A stretch of DNA of 64,000 nt from an uncultured Polaribacter sp. (GCF_947503855.1 NZ_CANNFF010000012.1:26753-90752), one strand, 5' to 3'. Positions 44,706 to 54,355 are shown, numbered from the stretch's first letter. Made by a program: numbers and translations. The notes: a model not told the origin generated them from the sequence alone.

Positions 44706-45371
44706 ATGAAACAGAAAATATACGTTCACGTAGCTGATGACCATAAAATTTTAATAGAAGGCATTATAGCTGTAATAAATACGAATAAGAATATAGAAAT
44801 TAGCGGATATTCTTTAACTGGGCAAAAAGTAATAGACTGGTTTAGTAATAATGAAAATAAAGCAGATGTTTTAATTTTAGATATTACAATGCCAGTTTTA
44901 GATGGTTTTGATGTTTTAAAACACTTTCAAAAGAAAAGAACAAAACCAAATATAATTATTTTATCTAGTTATGATGATGCTAAAATAGTACAAGAGGTTA
45001 TGGACCTTGGAGCAAGTGGCTATATTTCTAAAAATAACGCAGGAGAGCATATTGTGAAAGCAATTTTAGCAGTAGCAAATGGAGATCAATACTTTAGTGA
45101 TGATATAAAACAAATAATGATGACGGCACTCTTAGGAAACAAAGGTACAAGTGGTAATTTGCCAGAAAAGTATTTGTTTGATTCATTAACAACAACAGAA
45201 AAACAAGTGATGTCTTTAGTAGCAAAAGAATTAAGTACAGGTGAGATTGCAGAAAAAATGAAAATAAGTCATCATACTGTAGAATCACATAGAAAACAAT
45301 TATTAAAAAAATTAGATGTAAAAAATTCAATAGGACTAGCAATGTATGCAGTAAAATATAAACTGGTATAA
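44706..45371 (+). CDS. NarL/FixJ-family response regulator
   Basis: The 221-aa protein has a receiver domain (residues 1-125) with acidic pocket DDH near residue 11, phosphoacceptor Asp59 in LILDITMP, Ser in ILSSYDD and Lys in YISKNN. A C-terminal LuxR-type HTH follows (about 155-218; LTTTEKQVMSLVAKELSTGE, IAEKMKISHHTVESHRKQLL). It should be phosphorylated by the histidine kinase two genes downstream and probably binds the palindromes in front of its own gene. Confidence 0.95.
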   Translation: MKQKIYVHVADDHKILIEGIIAVINTNKNIEISGYSLTGQKVIDWFSNNENKADVLILDITMPVLDGFDVLKHFQKKRTKPNIIILSSYDDAKIVQEVMDLGASGYISKNNAGEHIVKAILAVANGDQYFSDDIKQIMMTALLGNKGTSGNLPEKYLFDSLTTTEKQVMSLVAKELSTGEIAEKMKISHHTVESHRKQLLKKLDVKNSIGLAMYAVKYKLV

Positions 45372-45523
45372 TTATACCTTAAAATTTAAGTTTTAGATTT
45401 AAGAACTCTAACCCCTTTAAAAAACTTAAATATTCCCCCAATTAATAGTAGTTTTACTAGTATGCATTGCTTTTTTTATAAAAAAATAACCAATTTATAT
45501 TAACCCTTTTTAACCCCATTATT

Positions 45524-46222
45524 ATGAAAATTATTAAATTACTACCGTTATTTGTTGCAGCTACATTAATTTTAAGTTCTTGTTCTAGCAACGAAACATT
45601 ATCAGAAGAACATGCAAAAAAAAATCTTTTAAAAACGTTTAAAGTAAAAAGAGATGCTACTGGTGCATATTTTTTAGATTTCGATTTAGAAAATAATGTA
45701 AGAACAGAAAAAGTTATAAATCACCTAACAAACACAAATGAGTTTCATTTATTTGAGTCTGATTATGCTATAAGCAGTAAAGTGTCTGAAGAATTATTGA
45801 TAGACGGTAATAAACTAAGTATTGGTTTTATAGACACTAATTTAGATCATAGATCTACAATTACAATAGAAGATGAAAATGTATCATCTATAAAAACAAG
45901 CGCAAAGTCCATTAGTATGTTAAAAGAGTACAGTGTTTCTAGTAATGATGATGGTACTTTTGATTTAGATTTTAAAGTAAATAGTCAAGTACATGTAGAT
46001 TTTGTGTATAATGAAGAAAATAACATTTACGAAGTACATTTAGAAGAAGGGAAATCTTCTGGAGTAAATTTTACTAGAAATTTAGAAAAAGTAGATGGAC
46101 AAACACTTAAAATTGATTTTGTAAATCACTTATCAACTACAAGTTCCAAAGGAACTTATGCAAGAGAATTAAAACCAAAAAGAAAGCCTAGAGTAATTAT
46201 TGTAGATGGTTCTGATTTATAA
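45524..46222 (+). CDS. putative lipoprotein between response regulator and kinase
   Basis: The 232-aa protein has a lipobox (LILSSCSSNE). Two similar halves can be seen: KRDATGAYFLDFDLENNVR...HLFESD and SNDDGTFDLDFKVNSQVHVDFVYNEENNIYEVHL, suggesting a duplicated beta domain. I do not recognise a family. Its position inside the two-component group, overlapping the kinase frame by up to 17 bp, suggests an accessory sensor or target of this system. Confidence 0.7.
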   Translation: MKIIKLLPLFVAATLILSSCSSNETLSEEHAKKNLLKTFKVKRDATGAYFLDFDLENNVRTEKVINHLTNTNEFHLFESDYAISSKVSEELLIDGNKLSIGFIDTNLDHRSTITIEDENVSSIKTSAKSISMLKEYSVSSNDDGTFDLDFKVNSQVHVDFVYNEENNIYEVHLEEGKSSGVNFTRNLEKVDGQTLKIDFVNHLSTTSSKGTYARELKPKRKPRVIIVDGSDL

Positions 46223-46232
46223 AAATAAAACG

Positions 46233-48032
46233 TTGAAAAAGAAAAAGTTATTATTTTTTCCTTTAATTTATTTTGCATTATGTCTTCATTTTAGTAATGC
46301 ATCCCCCAAAATAAATTTATCTAAAGAAGTTTCAATTACTGAAGCTTCTTTAGTATTTATAATTAAAAGAGATTCTACTTTTCAACGGAGGTATGAAGTT
46401 ATTTTAAATACGTATTCTAGGAGTAATTATACAGAAGCACTTTCAGAAATTTTAGAGTTAGAAGATAGTTACCAAAGTAAATTAGATTATAAGAATTTGT
46501 ACCTACTTTATTCTTTAAAAGCTAATATTTATAATAAAACTAATAATCATTCTAGAGCTTTAGAAAATTTTAAGAAAGCTTTGAAAAACTTGTTAATTTT
46601 AAAGAATTCTAAAATCGAGAACAATCAAACAATAAAATTTAATAAAGAAATTGCAAAGACTTACCTAAGTATTGGTAGTTCTTTTTATAGAAACTCCAAT
46701 AGAGATAGTGCAAAGTTTTATTATCTAAAAGTAGACGGTTTTACAGATTTAAATAATGAAAACCAAGAGACAAAAGCATTATCTTATATTAATCTTTCAG
46801 GCATATATGAACAAGATTCTATTTTTGATAAAGCAATAAATTATGCAGAAAAAGCCATAGAAATTAATAGGAAAATAAATTTTAAATTAAATCAAGCAAG
46901 TGCAAAGAATAATTTAGGGAATATTTACTTGTCTATGGGAGATTTTGAAAAAGCTAAAGAAATTTATAATGAAGGAATCAATCTTATAAAAAATGATAAA
47001 AGCCCAAATGCAATCAGGTATAAAGCCAAACTATACTATAACTTAGCTTGGGCAATGCGAAATTTAAAAGATTACAAAGCTTATGATTTTCAGGAAATTT
47101 CTTATGAAATAGAAGATGGTATTAGAGATAAAGAAATAAAGCGAATGGTAGAGGAAATTACCACAAAAAATAATGTAGAAGACGTAAAAAGAATTGAAGA
47201 AAACAAACGCTTAATAGCACAAAGAACCTTTACAATTTATGGTATAGGTAGTTTTGTTATCATTATATCCTTATTGTACTTTTTAAATTTTTATAAACTA
47301 AAGCAAAAGAACTTAAGTTTAGAACTTTCTCAAACGCAATTGTTGCAAAATCAGAATATAGAAAAAATAAAATCTGAGTCGCAAATTAGAATTTTAAATG
47401 CAACCATCGATGGTAAAGAAACAGAACGTAAAGAAATAGCAGAAACCTTACATGATAGTGTAAGTGCGTTATTGTCTTCTGCTAATCTACATTTAATGGC
47501 TACAAATCAGTATTTTAATGGGAATACACCTTTAGAAATTTCAAAAACTCAAGAAATTATTAAAGAAGCTTCACAAAAAATTAGAGATTTATCCCATACT
47601 TTAGTATCCTCTGTATTATTAAAATTTGGTTTAAACTTTGCAGTTAAAGACTTGGCAGCTAAATACTCGAATTCTAATTTAAATATAGAAACAGAAACAC
47701 ATAACATTAGAAGGTATGAGCAAAATTTCGAAATAAAAATTTATAATATTATTCAGGAATTTTTAAATAATATTTTAAAACATAGCAAAGCAAAAAACAC
47801 AGTAATAAAATTGCAAGAAAAAGAGGGGGCAATTGTTTTGCAAATATCAGATGATGGGGTTGGCTTTGATACTTCTAAAATAACCAATAAAGATGGTTTG
47901 GGTTTAAATCAAATAGAAGCAAGAATTCATGTTTTAAAAGGTAATTTTTCTATTGATTCTAAAATAGACGAGGGTACTTCAATTATTATAAAAGTTCCAG
48001 TTTTAGAAAGAACTACTGTTAACCACGTTTAG
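46233..48032 (+). CDS. sensor histidine kinase with extracytoplasmic TPR domain
   Basis: The frame opens at ATG 46206, inside the preceding gene; TTG at 46233 (MKKKKLLFFPLIYFALCLHF) gives a clean signal peptide without overlap, so I prefer it (599 aa). Order: signal, TPR-rich sensor (about residues 60-330), one transmembrane helix (FTIYGIGSFVIIISLLYFL), a coiled coil, a HisKA_3 dimerisation domain with phospho-His407 in ETLHDSVSALL and a HATPase domain (NIIQEFLNNILKHSKAKN; DDGVGF; GLGLNQIEARI). Periplasmic or membrane-proximal TPRs point to protein-interaction sensing. Partner of the upstream regulator. Confidence 0.92.
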   Translation: MKKKKLLFFPLIYFALCLHFSNASPKINLSKEVSITEASLVFIIKRDSTFQRRYEVILNTYSRSNYTEALSEILELEDSYQSKLDYKNLYLLYSLKANIYNKTNNHSRALENFKKALKNLLILKNSKIENNQTIKFNKEIAKTYLSIGSSFYRNSNRDSAKFYYLKVDGFTDLNNENQETKALSYINLSGIYEQDSIFDKAINYAEKAIEINRKINFKLNQASAKNNLGNIYLSMGDFEKAKEIYNEGINLIKNDKSPNAIRYKAKLYYNLAWAMRNLKDYKAYDFQEISYEIEDGIRDKEIKRMVEEITTKNNVEDVKRIEENKRLIAQRTFTIYGIGSFVIIISLLYFLNFYKLKQKNLSLELSQTQLLQNQNIEKIKSESQIRILNATIDGKETERKEIAETLHDSVSALLSSANLHLMATNQYFNGNTPLEISKTQEIIKEASQKIRDLSHTLVSSVLLKFGLNFAVKDLAAKYSNSNLNIETETHNIRRYEQNFEIKIYNIIQEFLNNILKHSKAKNTVIKLQEKEGAIVLQISDDGVGFDTSKITNKDGLGLNQIEARIHVLKGNFSIDSKIDEGTSIIIKVPVLERTTVNHV

Positions 48033-48516
48033 CCAATTCTATAATTTCTAAATTATTTATTTCACCATTTTCAAGGCAAAAACGCAACATGGTTCTAATT
48101 TTATGAAATCCATGATTGCCAGCTGCACCAGGATTTAAATGTAAAAGATTTAGTTTTTTATCAAATTGAACTTTTAAAATATGAGAATGACCTGCAATAA
48201 ATATTTTAGGTGGTTTTTGTTGAATTTCTTCTCTAATTCTTTGATTGTATTTATTGGGGTAACCACCAATATGAGTCATCCAAACAGTAACATTTTCTAG
48301 TTCAAATTTATTGTCTAAAGGAAATTCTGCTCTCGCATCTTTATCATCTATATTACCGTAAACCGCTCTTAAAGGTTTTAAATCTTTAATTGCGTCTGTA
48401 ACAGACAAGTTACCAATATCTCCTGCATGCCATACTTCGTCTGCTTGTTTTACAAATTTTAAAATTTGCGCGTCTATAAAACTATGGGTGTCAGATAAAA
48501 GTAATATTTTTTTCAT
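48019..48516 (-). CDS. YfcE-like metallophosphoesterase
   Basis: The 165-aa protein has the complete calcineurin-type motif set: SDTHS (Asp9, His11), HAGDIGN, GNIDD, THIGG and AGHSH. Such small phosphodiesterases hydrolyse model or cyclic phosphodiesters; the natural substrate is unknown. Its 3' end overlaps the convergent kinase gene by 14 bp. Confidence 0.9.
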   Translation of the reverse strand: MKKILLLSDTHSFIDAQILKFVKQADEVWHAGDIGNLSVTDAIKDLKPLRAVYGNIDDKDARAEFPLDNKFELENVTVWMTHIGGYPNKYNQRIREEIQQKPPKIFIAGHSHILKVQFDKKLNLLHLNPGAAGNHGFHKIRTMLRFCLENGEINNLEIIELAKRG

Positions 48517-48555
48517 GAAAAAAAGATGAGAAAATTTTAATGGCTGTTAGGAGAT

Positions 48556-48563
48556 CAAAAATA
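48556..48563 (-). promoter_or_regulatory. possible -7 motif of phosphoesterase gene
   Basis: TATTTTTG on the minus strand, 39 bp upstream of the ATG at 48516. Confidence 0.4.
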
Positions 48564-48584
48564 CAAATAACAAAATAATTTCCG

Positions 48585-48592
48585 TAATTTTG
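48585..48592 (+). promoter_or_regulatory. -7 motif of truA
   Basis: TAATTTTG fits TAnnTTTG, 23 bp upstream of the TTG start codon of truA. Confidence 0.5.
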
Positions 48593-48615
48593 GTACCTTC
48601 AAAAAAACAATTTAC

Positions 48616-49341
48616 TTGAGGTATTTTATAGAATTTTCTTATAATGGAAAAAACTATCATGGTTGGCAAATACAACCAGATGCAATTTCTGTACAAGAAA
48701 AACTCAATTTTGCTGTAACTACTATTTTGCAACAAAAAATAGAAGTTGTTGGGGCAGGTAGAACAGATACAGGTGTGCATGCATCGCAAATGTTTGCGCA
48801 CTTTGACATAGATGAAAAATTAGAAGGAGATGTACCACACAAACTAAATTCTATTTTACCTAATGATATTGTAGTCTATGATGTTTTTTTAGTTGATGCT
48901 GAAAAACACGCACGGTTTAGTGCCGAAAGTAGAAGTTATGAGTATAGAATTTGGTCAGGCAGAAATCCTTTTTTATTAGATTTTTCTTGGCAAATACACT
49001 CGCAAAAGTTAGATATTGCAAAAATGAATGAAGCTGCTAAATTACTTTTAGAATATGAGAATTTTCAAACATTTTCTAAAGTAAAAACAGAAGTATATAC
49101 ATTTAATTGCAATGTAACAGAAGCTTATTGGAAACAAACAGACGACTTGTTAACTTTTTACATTTCTGCAAATAGATTTTTAAGAAATATGGTTAGGGCC
49201 ATTGTAGGTACTCTAGTCGATGTTGGTTTGCACAAAGTATCTGTAGAAGATTTTAGACAAATAATAGAAAGTAAAAACAGGAGTAATGCAGGCTTATCTG
49301 TACCTGCAAAAGGCTTATTTTTAACAAACATAAAATATTAA
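48616..49341 (+). CDS. truA: tRNA pseudouridine(38-40) synthase TruA
   Basis: The 241-aa enzyme isomerises uridines 38-40 in the tRNA anticodon stem. Family opening RYFIEFSYNGKNYHGWQIQP, catalytic Asp51 in GAGRTDTGVHA, and later FLRNMVRAIVGTLVDVG are visible. The start is TTG; no upstream ATG fits and the N terminus is complete from this codon. The ABC exporter gene follows after 3 nt. Confidence 0.95.
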   Translation: MRYFIEFSYNGKNYHGWQIQPDAISVQEKLNFAVTTILQQKIEVVGAGRTDTGVHASQMFAHFDIDEKLEGDVPHKLNSILPNDIVVYDVFLVDAEKHARFSAESRSYEYRIWSGRNPFLLDFSWQIHSQKLDIAKMNEAAKLLLEYENFQTFSKVKTEVYTFNCNVTEAYWKQTDDLLTFYISANRFLRNMVRAIVGTLVDVGLHKVSVEDFRQIIESKNRSNAGLSVPAKGLFLTNIKY

Positions 49342-49344
49342 GGT

Positions 49345-51111
49345 TTGGCAAATAAAACAGGAAATGCTTTTGATATGGATATCTTTTTAAGACTCATGAG
49401 TTTTGCAAAAAGATACAAACTTAATTTTTTTATAGCATCTATATCTACCATTTTATTAGCGGGTGTAGCTTTGTTAACGCCTATCATTTTAAAAGAAACA
49501 GTAGATTTATACATCACCAATAAAGATATAGAAGGTTTGGTAAAAAACATCCTTTTAATGTTAAGTGTTTTAATGTTAGAAGTAGTGTTAAGGTTTACCT
49601 TTATCTATTTTGCAAATTGGGTTGGGCAACATATTATTAGAGATATTAGAGCCAAAATATTTAGACATATTTTACAATTTAAAATGTCTTATTTTGATAA
49701 AAACTCAGTTGGTAAACTAGTTACAAGAGTAGTTTCTGATATAGAAACCATTGCTGCATTTTTTAGTTCTGGTGTTTTTACTATTGTAAGTGATGTGTTG
49801 CAAATGTTTGCAGTAATTATTGTAATGTTTGTAATTAGCTGGAAGTTGGCATTTATAGCCATAGCAGTTTTACCAATTTTAATTTATGCTACTAAAGTTT
49901 TTCAAAAAGCCATAAAAGCTACATTTCAAGAAGTTAGAAATCAAGTTGCTAACTTAAATGGTTTTGTGCAAGAGCGCGTAACAGGTATGAAAATTGTGCA
50001 GCTTTTTAACCGAGAAAATATTGAATACAATAATTTTAAGCAAATTAATAACAAACACAAAGAAGCCCATATAAAAACCATTTGGTACTTTTCTATTTTC
50101 TTCCCAGTTGCAGAAATTTTATCATCTATTGGTATTGGTTTAATAGTTTGGTTTGGTAGTAAACAAGTAATTGATGCTGCTGTACCAGGTCCAGGTACCG
50201 TAATGGCTTTTGTGCAAATGGCGCAAATGTTATTTAGACCTTTAAGGCAAATTGCAGATAAATTTAACCAGTTACAAATGGGAATTGTTTCTGGAGAACG
50301 TGTTTTTAAAATTATAGATACAGATAGTGCCATTTCTAAAGAAGGCACAATTATTGCCAATAACTTAAAAGGAAACATCAACTTTAAAGATGTTAGGTTT
50401 AGTTATATAGAAGATGAAGAGGTTTTAAAAGGAATCAATTTAAAAGTAAAAAGTGGACAAACCATAGCTATTGTTGGTGCAACTGGCGCGGGTAAATCTA
50501 CCATTATCAATTTAATAAATCGTTTTTATGAAATAGATGCTGGTACCATTTCTGTTGATGATGTTTCTATTGATAACTATAATTTACAAAGTCTAAGAGA
50601 TCAAGTGGCAATTGTTTTACAAGATGTTTTCTTGTTTTCAGATTCTATTTTGCATAATATTACTTTAAAAGATGATAGTATTTCTAAAGAAGAAGTAATT
50701 AAGGCTGCAAAACAAATTGGTATTCACGATTTTATTTTAACACTCCCTGGAGGATATGATTATAACGTGAAAGAACGTGGTGCAATGCTTTCTTCTGGAC
50801 AAAGACAATTAATAGCTTTTTTAAGAGCGTATGTAAGCAAACCAAGTATTTTAATTTTAGATGAAGCTACATCTTCTGTAGATGCTCACGCAGAACAAAT
50901 GATACAATACGCCACAGAAACTATTACTAAGGACAGAACATCCATTGTAATAGCACATAGGTTAGCTACTATAAAAAAGGCTGATAAGATTATTGTAATG
51001 GACAAAGGGTTCATTGTAGAAGAAGGTACTCACTTAGAGCTGCTAGAAAAAGTAGATGGCTATTATAAAAATTTATACGACAAACAATTTAGTTTAGATG
51101 TTGCTTCTTAG
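49345..51111 (+). CDS. ABC exporter (MsbA-like), fused membrane and ATPase domains
   Basis: The 588-aa half-transporter has six transmembrane helices (about residues 25-310) and a nucleotide-binding domain with Walker A (GATGAGKST), signature (LSSGQRQLI, with SSGQ in place of SGGQ), Walker B (ILILDEATS) and H-loop (IVIAHRLAT). MsbA-like proteins flip lipid A or lipids, or export drugs; the substrate cannot be told here. The start is TTG at 49345, 3 nt after the truA stop codon, so the two are coupled. Confidence 0.92.
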   Translation: MANKTGNAFDMDIFLRLMSFAKRYKLNFFIASISTILLAGVALLTPIILKETVDLYITNKDIEGLVKNILLMLSVLMLEVVLRFTFIYFANWVGQHIIRDIRAKIFRHILQFKMSYFDKNSVGKLVTRVVSDIETIAAFFSSGVFTIVSDVLQMFAVIIVMFVISWKLAFIAIAVLPILIYATKVFQKAIKATFQEVRNQVANLNGFVQERVTGMKIVQLFNRENIEYNNFKQINNKHKEAHIKTIWYFSIFFPVAEILSSIGIGLIVWFGSKQVIDAAVPGPGTVMAFVQMAQMLFRPLRQIADKFNQLQMGIVSGERVFKIIDTDSAISKEGTIIANNLKGNINFKDVRFSYIEDEEVLKGINLKVKSGQTIAIVGATGAGKSTIINLINRFYEIDAGTISVDDVSIDNYNLQSLRDQVAIVLQDVFLFSDSILHNITLKDDSISKEEVIKAAKQIGIHDFILTLPGGYDYNVKERGAMLSSGQRQLIAFLRAYVSKPSILILDEATSSVDAHAEQMIQYATETITKDRTSIVIAHRLATIKKADKIIVMDKGFIVEEGTHLELLEKVDGYYKNLYDKQFSLDVAS

Positions 51112-51888
51112 CTACATTAAATCTTTTTTCAATTTATCGTTTAATTCTGTAAAATTTTCATAGAGTACAAAACTACCGTCTTTAATGTAAGAAATTTCGC
51201 CAGTTTCCTCTGATACTAAAATACAAACAGCATCTGTTTTTTCTGAGATACCAATTCCAGCTCTATGCCTTAAACCAAACCTAGCAGGTATTTTAGCACT
51301 ATCGGAAATTGGTAAAACGACTCTTGTAGCCACAATATAATTATCTCTAATAATTATTGCACCATCATGTAAAGGACTATTTTTATAGAAAATGCTCTCT
51401 AAAAGAACCTCATTTACTTGGGCATTCATAGTATCTCCACTATTAATTAAAAAGTCTAAATTATTAGTTCTTTCAATAACAATTAAAGCACCTGTTTTTG
51501 TTTTAGCCATTTTTTTACAAGCGTCTAAAATTATATCTGTATCAATTTCTGAGTTAATTTCTGTTTGTAAAAACTTTAGCTGTTTTAAAAAACTACGTTT
51601 ATTAGTAAAGTTTGTGGTACCAATCATTAATAAAAATTTACGAATTTCTTGCTGAAAAACTATAATTAATGCTATAACACCACCAGAAAGTAAATAGCCT
51701 AAAATACCACTTAACATTTCCATTTTTAGTGCTTGTGTAATTTTCCAGATGAGAAAAATAAAACCAATCCCTATTACGATGTTTATGGCTACAGTACCTT
51801 TTAATAATTTGTAAATATAGTAGAGTAGTGTTGCTACTAACAAAATATCTAAAACATCTAATAAAGAAAATTCAATAAAATCGAACAT
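51112..51888 (-). CDS. cdaA: diadenylate cyclase CdaA
   Basis: The 258-aa membrane protein makes cyclic di-AMP from two ATP. Three N-terminal transmembrane helices (about residues 10-30, 35-55 and 60-80) are followed by the DAC domain with both catalytic motifs, DGA (175-177, LHDGAII) and RHR (207-209, GLRHRAG). The length is normal. Its stop codon abuts the convergent ABC gene directly. Confidence 0.96.
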   Translation of the reverse strand: MFDFIEFSLLDVLDILLVATLLYYIYKLLKGTVAINIVIGIGFIFLIWKITQALKMEMLSGILGYLLSGGVIALIIVFQQEIRKFLLMIGTTNFTNKRSFLKQLKFLQTEINSEIDTDIILDACKKMAKTKTGALIVIERTNNLDFLINSGDTMNAQVNEVLLESIFYKNSPLHDGAIIIRDNYIVATRVVLPISDSAKIPARFGLRHRAGIGISEKTDAVCILVSEETGEISYIKDGSFVLYENFTELNDKLKKDLM

Positions 51889-52285
51889 AAAAAATAAACT
51901 GATTTTAGGCTAAAGTACTAATAAATTATGGATTACAATATCAATTATTTATTTCTGCATCCGATACTAGAAGTGGGTATTTTTCTCGAATCAATTTTAA
52001 TTTTTCTTGAATTGCAATATTGCTATTATTGGAATTTTTTAAAATTTCTAGCAAGCTCTCGTAATTTTTCCTCTTTAATTTTACTGCCAATTTATTTCTT
52101 AAATAGAGTAGCTATATTTAAAATATCTAAAGTATTAACAATTATTAAAAAGATGCCAAGATTTTTAAGTTACAGAAAGTTGGCAAACAAGTTTAGCCCA
52201 GATTGAGCGGTTTGTTTGAGCTCTTTTGAGGAACGAAAAAAGCGAGTAGCGAAAGCTGGAAATGGCTTCTAACCTTTTACAAAGT
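51889..52285. other. spacer between cdaA and folP with a possible small gene and repeat remnant
   Basis: On the minus strand, 51941-52090 holds a 49-codon frame from a TTG (ends EKLKLIREKYPLLVSDAEINN), which reads like coding sequence but is not recognised. Positions about 52205-52265 contain GAGTAGCGAAAGC-type sequence similar in flavour to the dispersed repeats at 54434 and 56045. No clear promoter. Confidence 0.35.
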
Positions 52286-53110
52286 TTAAAATAAAACTTG
52301 ATTTACAATCTTTACAGCTTCAACAGCTTCTTTAACATCGTGCACACGTAAAATAGTTGCGCCATTTAAAAGTGCAATGGTGTTTGCAGATGTAGTGGCG
52401 TTTAAGGCTTCTTGTGCAGTAATATCTAGGGTTTTGTATAGCATAGATTTTCGAGAAATACCTGCTAAAATAGGTGCGTCTAAACTATTAAATAGGTTTA
52501 AGTTTTTAAGAATTTCAAAATTATGAGCTACGGTTTTACCAAAACCAAAACCCACATCTATAATTACATCATTTAATTTTAGTTGATGTAGTTTATTAAT
52601 TTCTGCTGCAAAAAACGAGATAATTTCTTGCGTTACATTGTTGTAAACTGGGTTTTTTTGCATGTTTTGTGGTGTGCCCATCATGTGCATTAAAATATAT
52701 GGTACTTGAAGTCTAGCCACGGTTTCAAACATTTGGGTATCCATTTTACCACCAGAAATATCGTTTACAATAGCTGCACCAGCATCAATGGTTTCTTTGG
52801 CAATGTTGCTTCTAAAAGTATCTACAGAAATTATAATTTCTGGAAAGTTTTTAATTAATAAATTTATTACGGGTATAATTCTTTGCAACTCTTCTTGTTC
52901 AGAAATATGGGTTGCCCCTGGTCTAGAAGAATACGCGCCAACATCTATAAAAGTGGCACCTTCTTTTAGCATTTTTTCTGTCTGCTGTAAAATATCGCTT
53001 TCGTTTTTGTATTTGCCACCATCAAAAAAAGAATCTGGGGTAATATTTAAAATACCCATTACTTTTGGGTTCGTCAAATCTACTAAGGTACCTCTGCAAT
53101 TTATGGTCAT
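52286..53110 (-). CDS. folP: dihydropteroate synthase
   Basis: The 274-aa TIM-barrel enzyme joins hydroxymethyldihydropterin pyrophosphate and p-aminobenzoate in folate synthesis, and is the sulfonamide target. Signatures: MGILNITPDSFFDGGKY (pyrophosphate loop, residues 18-34), FIDVGAYSSRPGA, IVNDISGG, LMHMMGTPQNMQ, and LAGISRKSM. The length is normal. One base separates its start codon from the LOG gene stop codon. Confidence 0.96.
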   Translation of the reverse strand: MTINCRGTLVDLTNPKVMGILNITPDSFFDGGKYKNESDILQQTEKMLKEGATFIDVGAYSSRPGATHISEQEELQRIIPVINLLIKNFPEIIISVDTFRSNIAKETIDAGAAIVNDISGGKMDTQMFETVARLQVPYILMHMMGTPQNMQKNPVYNNVTQEIISFFAAEINKLHQLKLNDVIIDVGFGFGKTVAHNFEILKNLNLFNSLDAPILAGISRKSMLYKTLDITAQEALNATTSANTIALLNGATILRVHDVKEAVEAVKIVNQVLF

Positions 53111-53111
53111 T

Positions 53112-53693
53112 TTAACTTACTACTTTTTTAATTATATGTGTAATTTTAGGTGCTTTGTAATTGTGCATTTTCTCCATTAATTCGGTTACATTTTGACCAA
53201 TTAATAAAAGTTCTTTGTTTGCTTTTTTTAAATAACCTTCTTCTACCATTTTGTCTAGCTGTTGTAAAGTAGCGTCAAAAAAGCCATTTACATTTAGCAA
53301 ACCAATGGGTTTTTGTTCTATGTGTAATTGTCCTAAAGTTAGTACTTCAAAAAGTTCATCTAAAGTACCAAAACCTCCTGGTAAAGTAATATAACCATCT
53401 ACTAATTTGCTCATAAATACTTTGCGTTCGCTCATATTTTTGCAAATATTCATATTTTTTACATCAACATGTATTACTTCTTCTTTTTGTAAAAGTTCTG
53501 GAATTACTCCAGTAACTTCGCCATTTTTAGCTAAAATGGTATCTGCTAAAACCCCCATCATTCCTATTTTTCCTCCACCATATACCAAACCAATGTTATT
53601 TTCGGTAAAATAATTTCCCAATGCAATAGCAGCTTCTTTATAAATAGGATTATAACCTAAACTTGAACCACAAAAAACAACAATTTTTTTCAT
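53112..53693 (-). CDS. LOG-family cytokinin-riboside-monophosphate phosphoribohydrolase-like protein
   Basis: I choose ATG 53693 (MKKIVVFCGSSLGYNP); the frame extends to 53708. This 193-aa protein has the TIGR00730 signatures LVYGGGKIGMMG and LPGGFGTLDELFEV, and a Rossmann fold. LOG proteins release free base from cytokinin nucleotides; bacterial members often act on AMP-like nucleotides. It is co-directional and adjacent to folP. Confidence 0.92.
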   Translation of the reverse strand: MKKIVVFCGSSLGYNPIYKEAAIALGNYFTENNIGLVYGGGKIGMMGVLADTILAKNGEVTGVIPELLQKEEVIHVDVKNMNICKNMSERKVFMSKLVDGYITLPGGFGTLDELFEVLTLGQLHIEQKPIGLLNVNGFFDATLQQLDKMVEEGYLKKANKELLLIGQNVTELMEKMHNYKAPKITHIIKKVVS

Positions 53694-53821
53694 TTTAGTC
53701 ATATTCAATTATTTTAAAACTCCCTTTAAGAGTTTATAAATAGGTTGATAAATTCATGGTAAAAATAAAAGAAATGGTTGTAAGATTTACTATTTTTACC
53801 CAATTACTTTAAAAATTGAAG

Positions 53822-54355
53822 ATGCAAGACACCTCAAAACAATATGATGCAGTTATCGAAGAATGTAGAAGCTTATTTATAAAAAAAATGTCTGATTATG
53901 GAAGTGCGTGGAGAATTTTACGTTTGCCTTCTTTAACAGATCAAATTTTTATCAAGGCACAAAGAATTCGTCAACTCCAAGAAAATGAAGTTCGTAAGGT
54001 TGATGAAGGTGAAAAATCTGAATTTATTGGAATTATAAACTATTCAATTATGGCTTTAATTCAGTTAGAAAATGGGGTTGTAGAAAATCCTGATTTAACT
54101 ACAGAACAAGCCACTGAGTTGTATGATAAACATGCAAAAATTACCAAAGAATTAATGCTAAATAAAAATCATGATTATGGTGAGGCTTGGAGAGATATGC
54201 GTGTATCTAGCCTAACAGACTTAATTTTGCAGAAATTATTACGGGTAAAACAAATTGAAGATAACAAAGGAAAAACGATAGTTTCTGAAGGAATTGACGC
54301 CAATTATCAAGATATGATTAATTATGCCGTTTTTGCGATGATTCATTTAGGGTAA
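53822..54355 (+). CDS. DUF1599 protein (duplicated domain)
   Basis: ATG at 53822 (MQDTSKQYDAVIEECRSLF) follows an in-frame TTG at 53816. The 177-aa protein is an internal duplication: SDYGSAWRILRLPSLTDQIF in the first half and HDYGEAWRDMRVSSLTDLIL in the second. DUF1599 is common in Bacteroidetes next to folP, cdaA and DoxX genes, as here; its function is unknown, although its helical, acidic nature recalls all-alpha nucleotide-binding folds. Confidence 0.9.
   Translation: MQDTSKQYDAVIEECRSLFIKKMSDYGSAWRILRLPSLTDQIFIKAQRIRQLQENEVRKVDEGEKSEFIGIINYSIMALIQLENGVVENPDLTTEQATELYDKHAKITKELMLNKNHDYGEAWRDMRVSSLTDLILQKLLRVKQIEDNKGKTIVSEGIDANYQDMINYAVFAMIHLG

Noticed and set aside
51928..52206. 92-codon plus-strand frame downstream of cdaA's start
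   Set aside because: Highly hydrophobic chance-like sequence; the opposite strand has the more protein-like frame.
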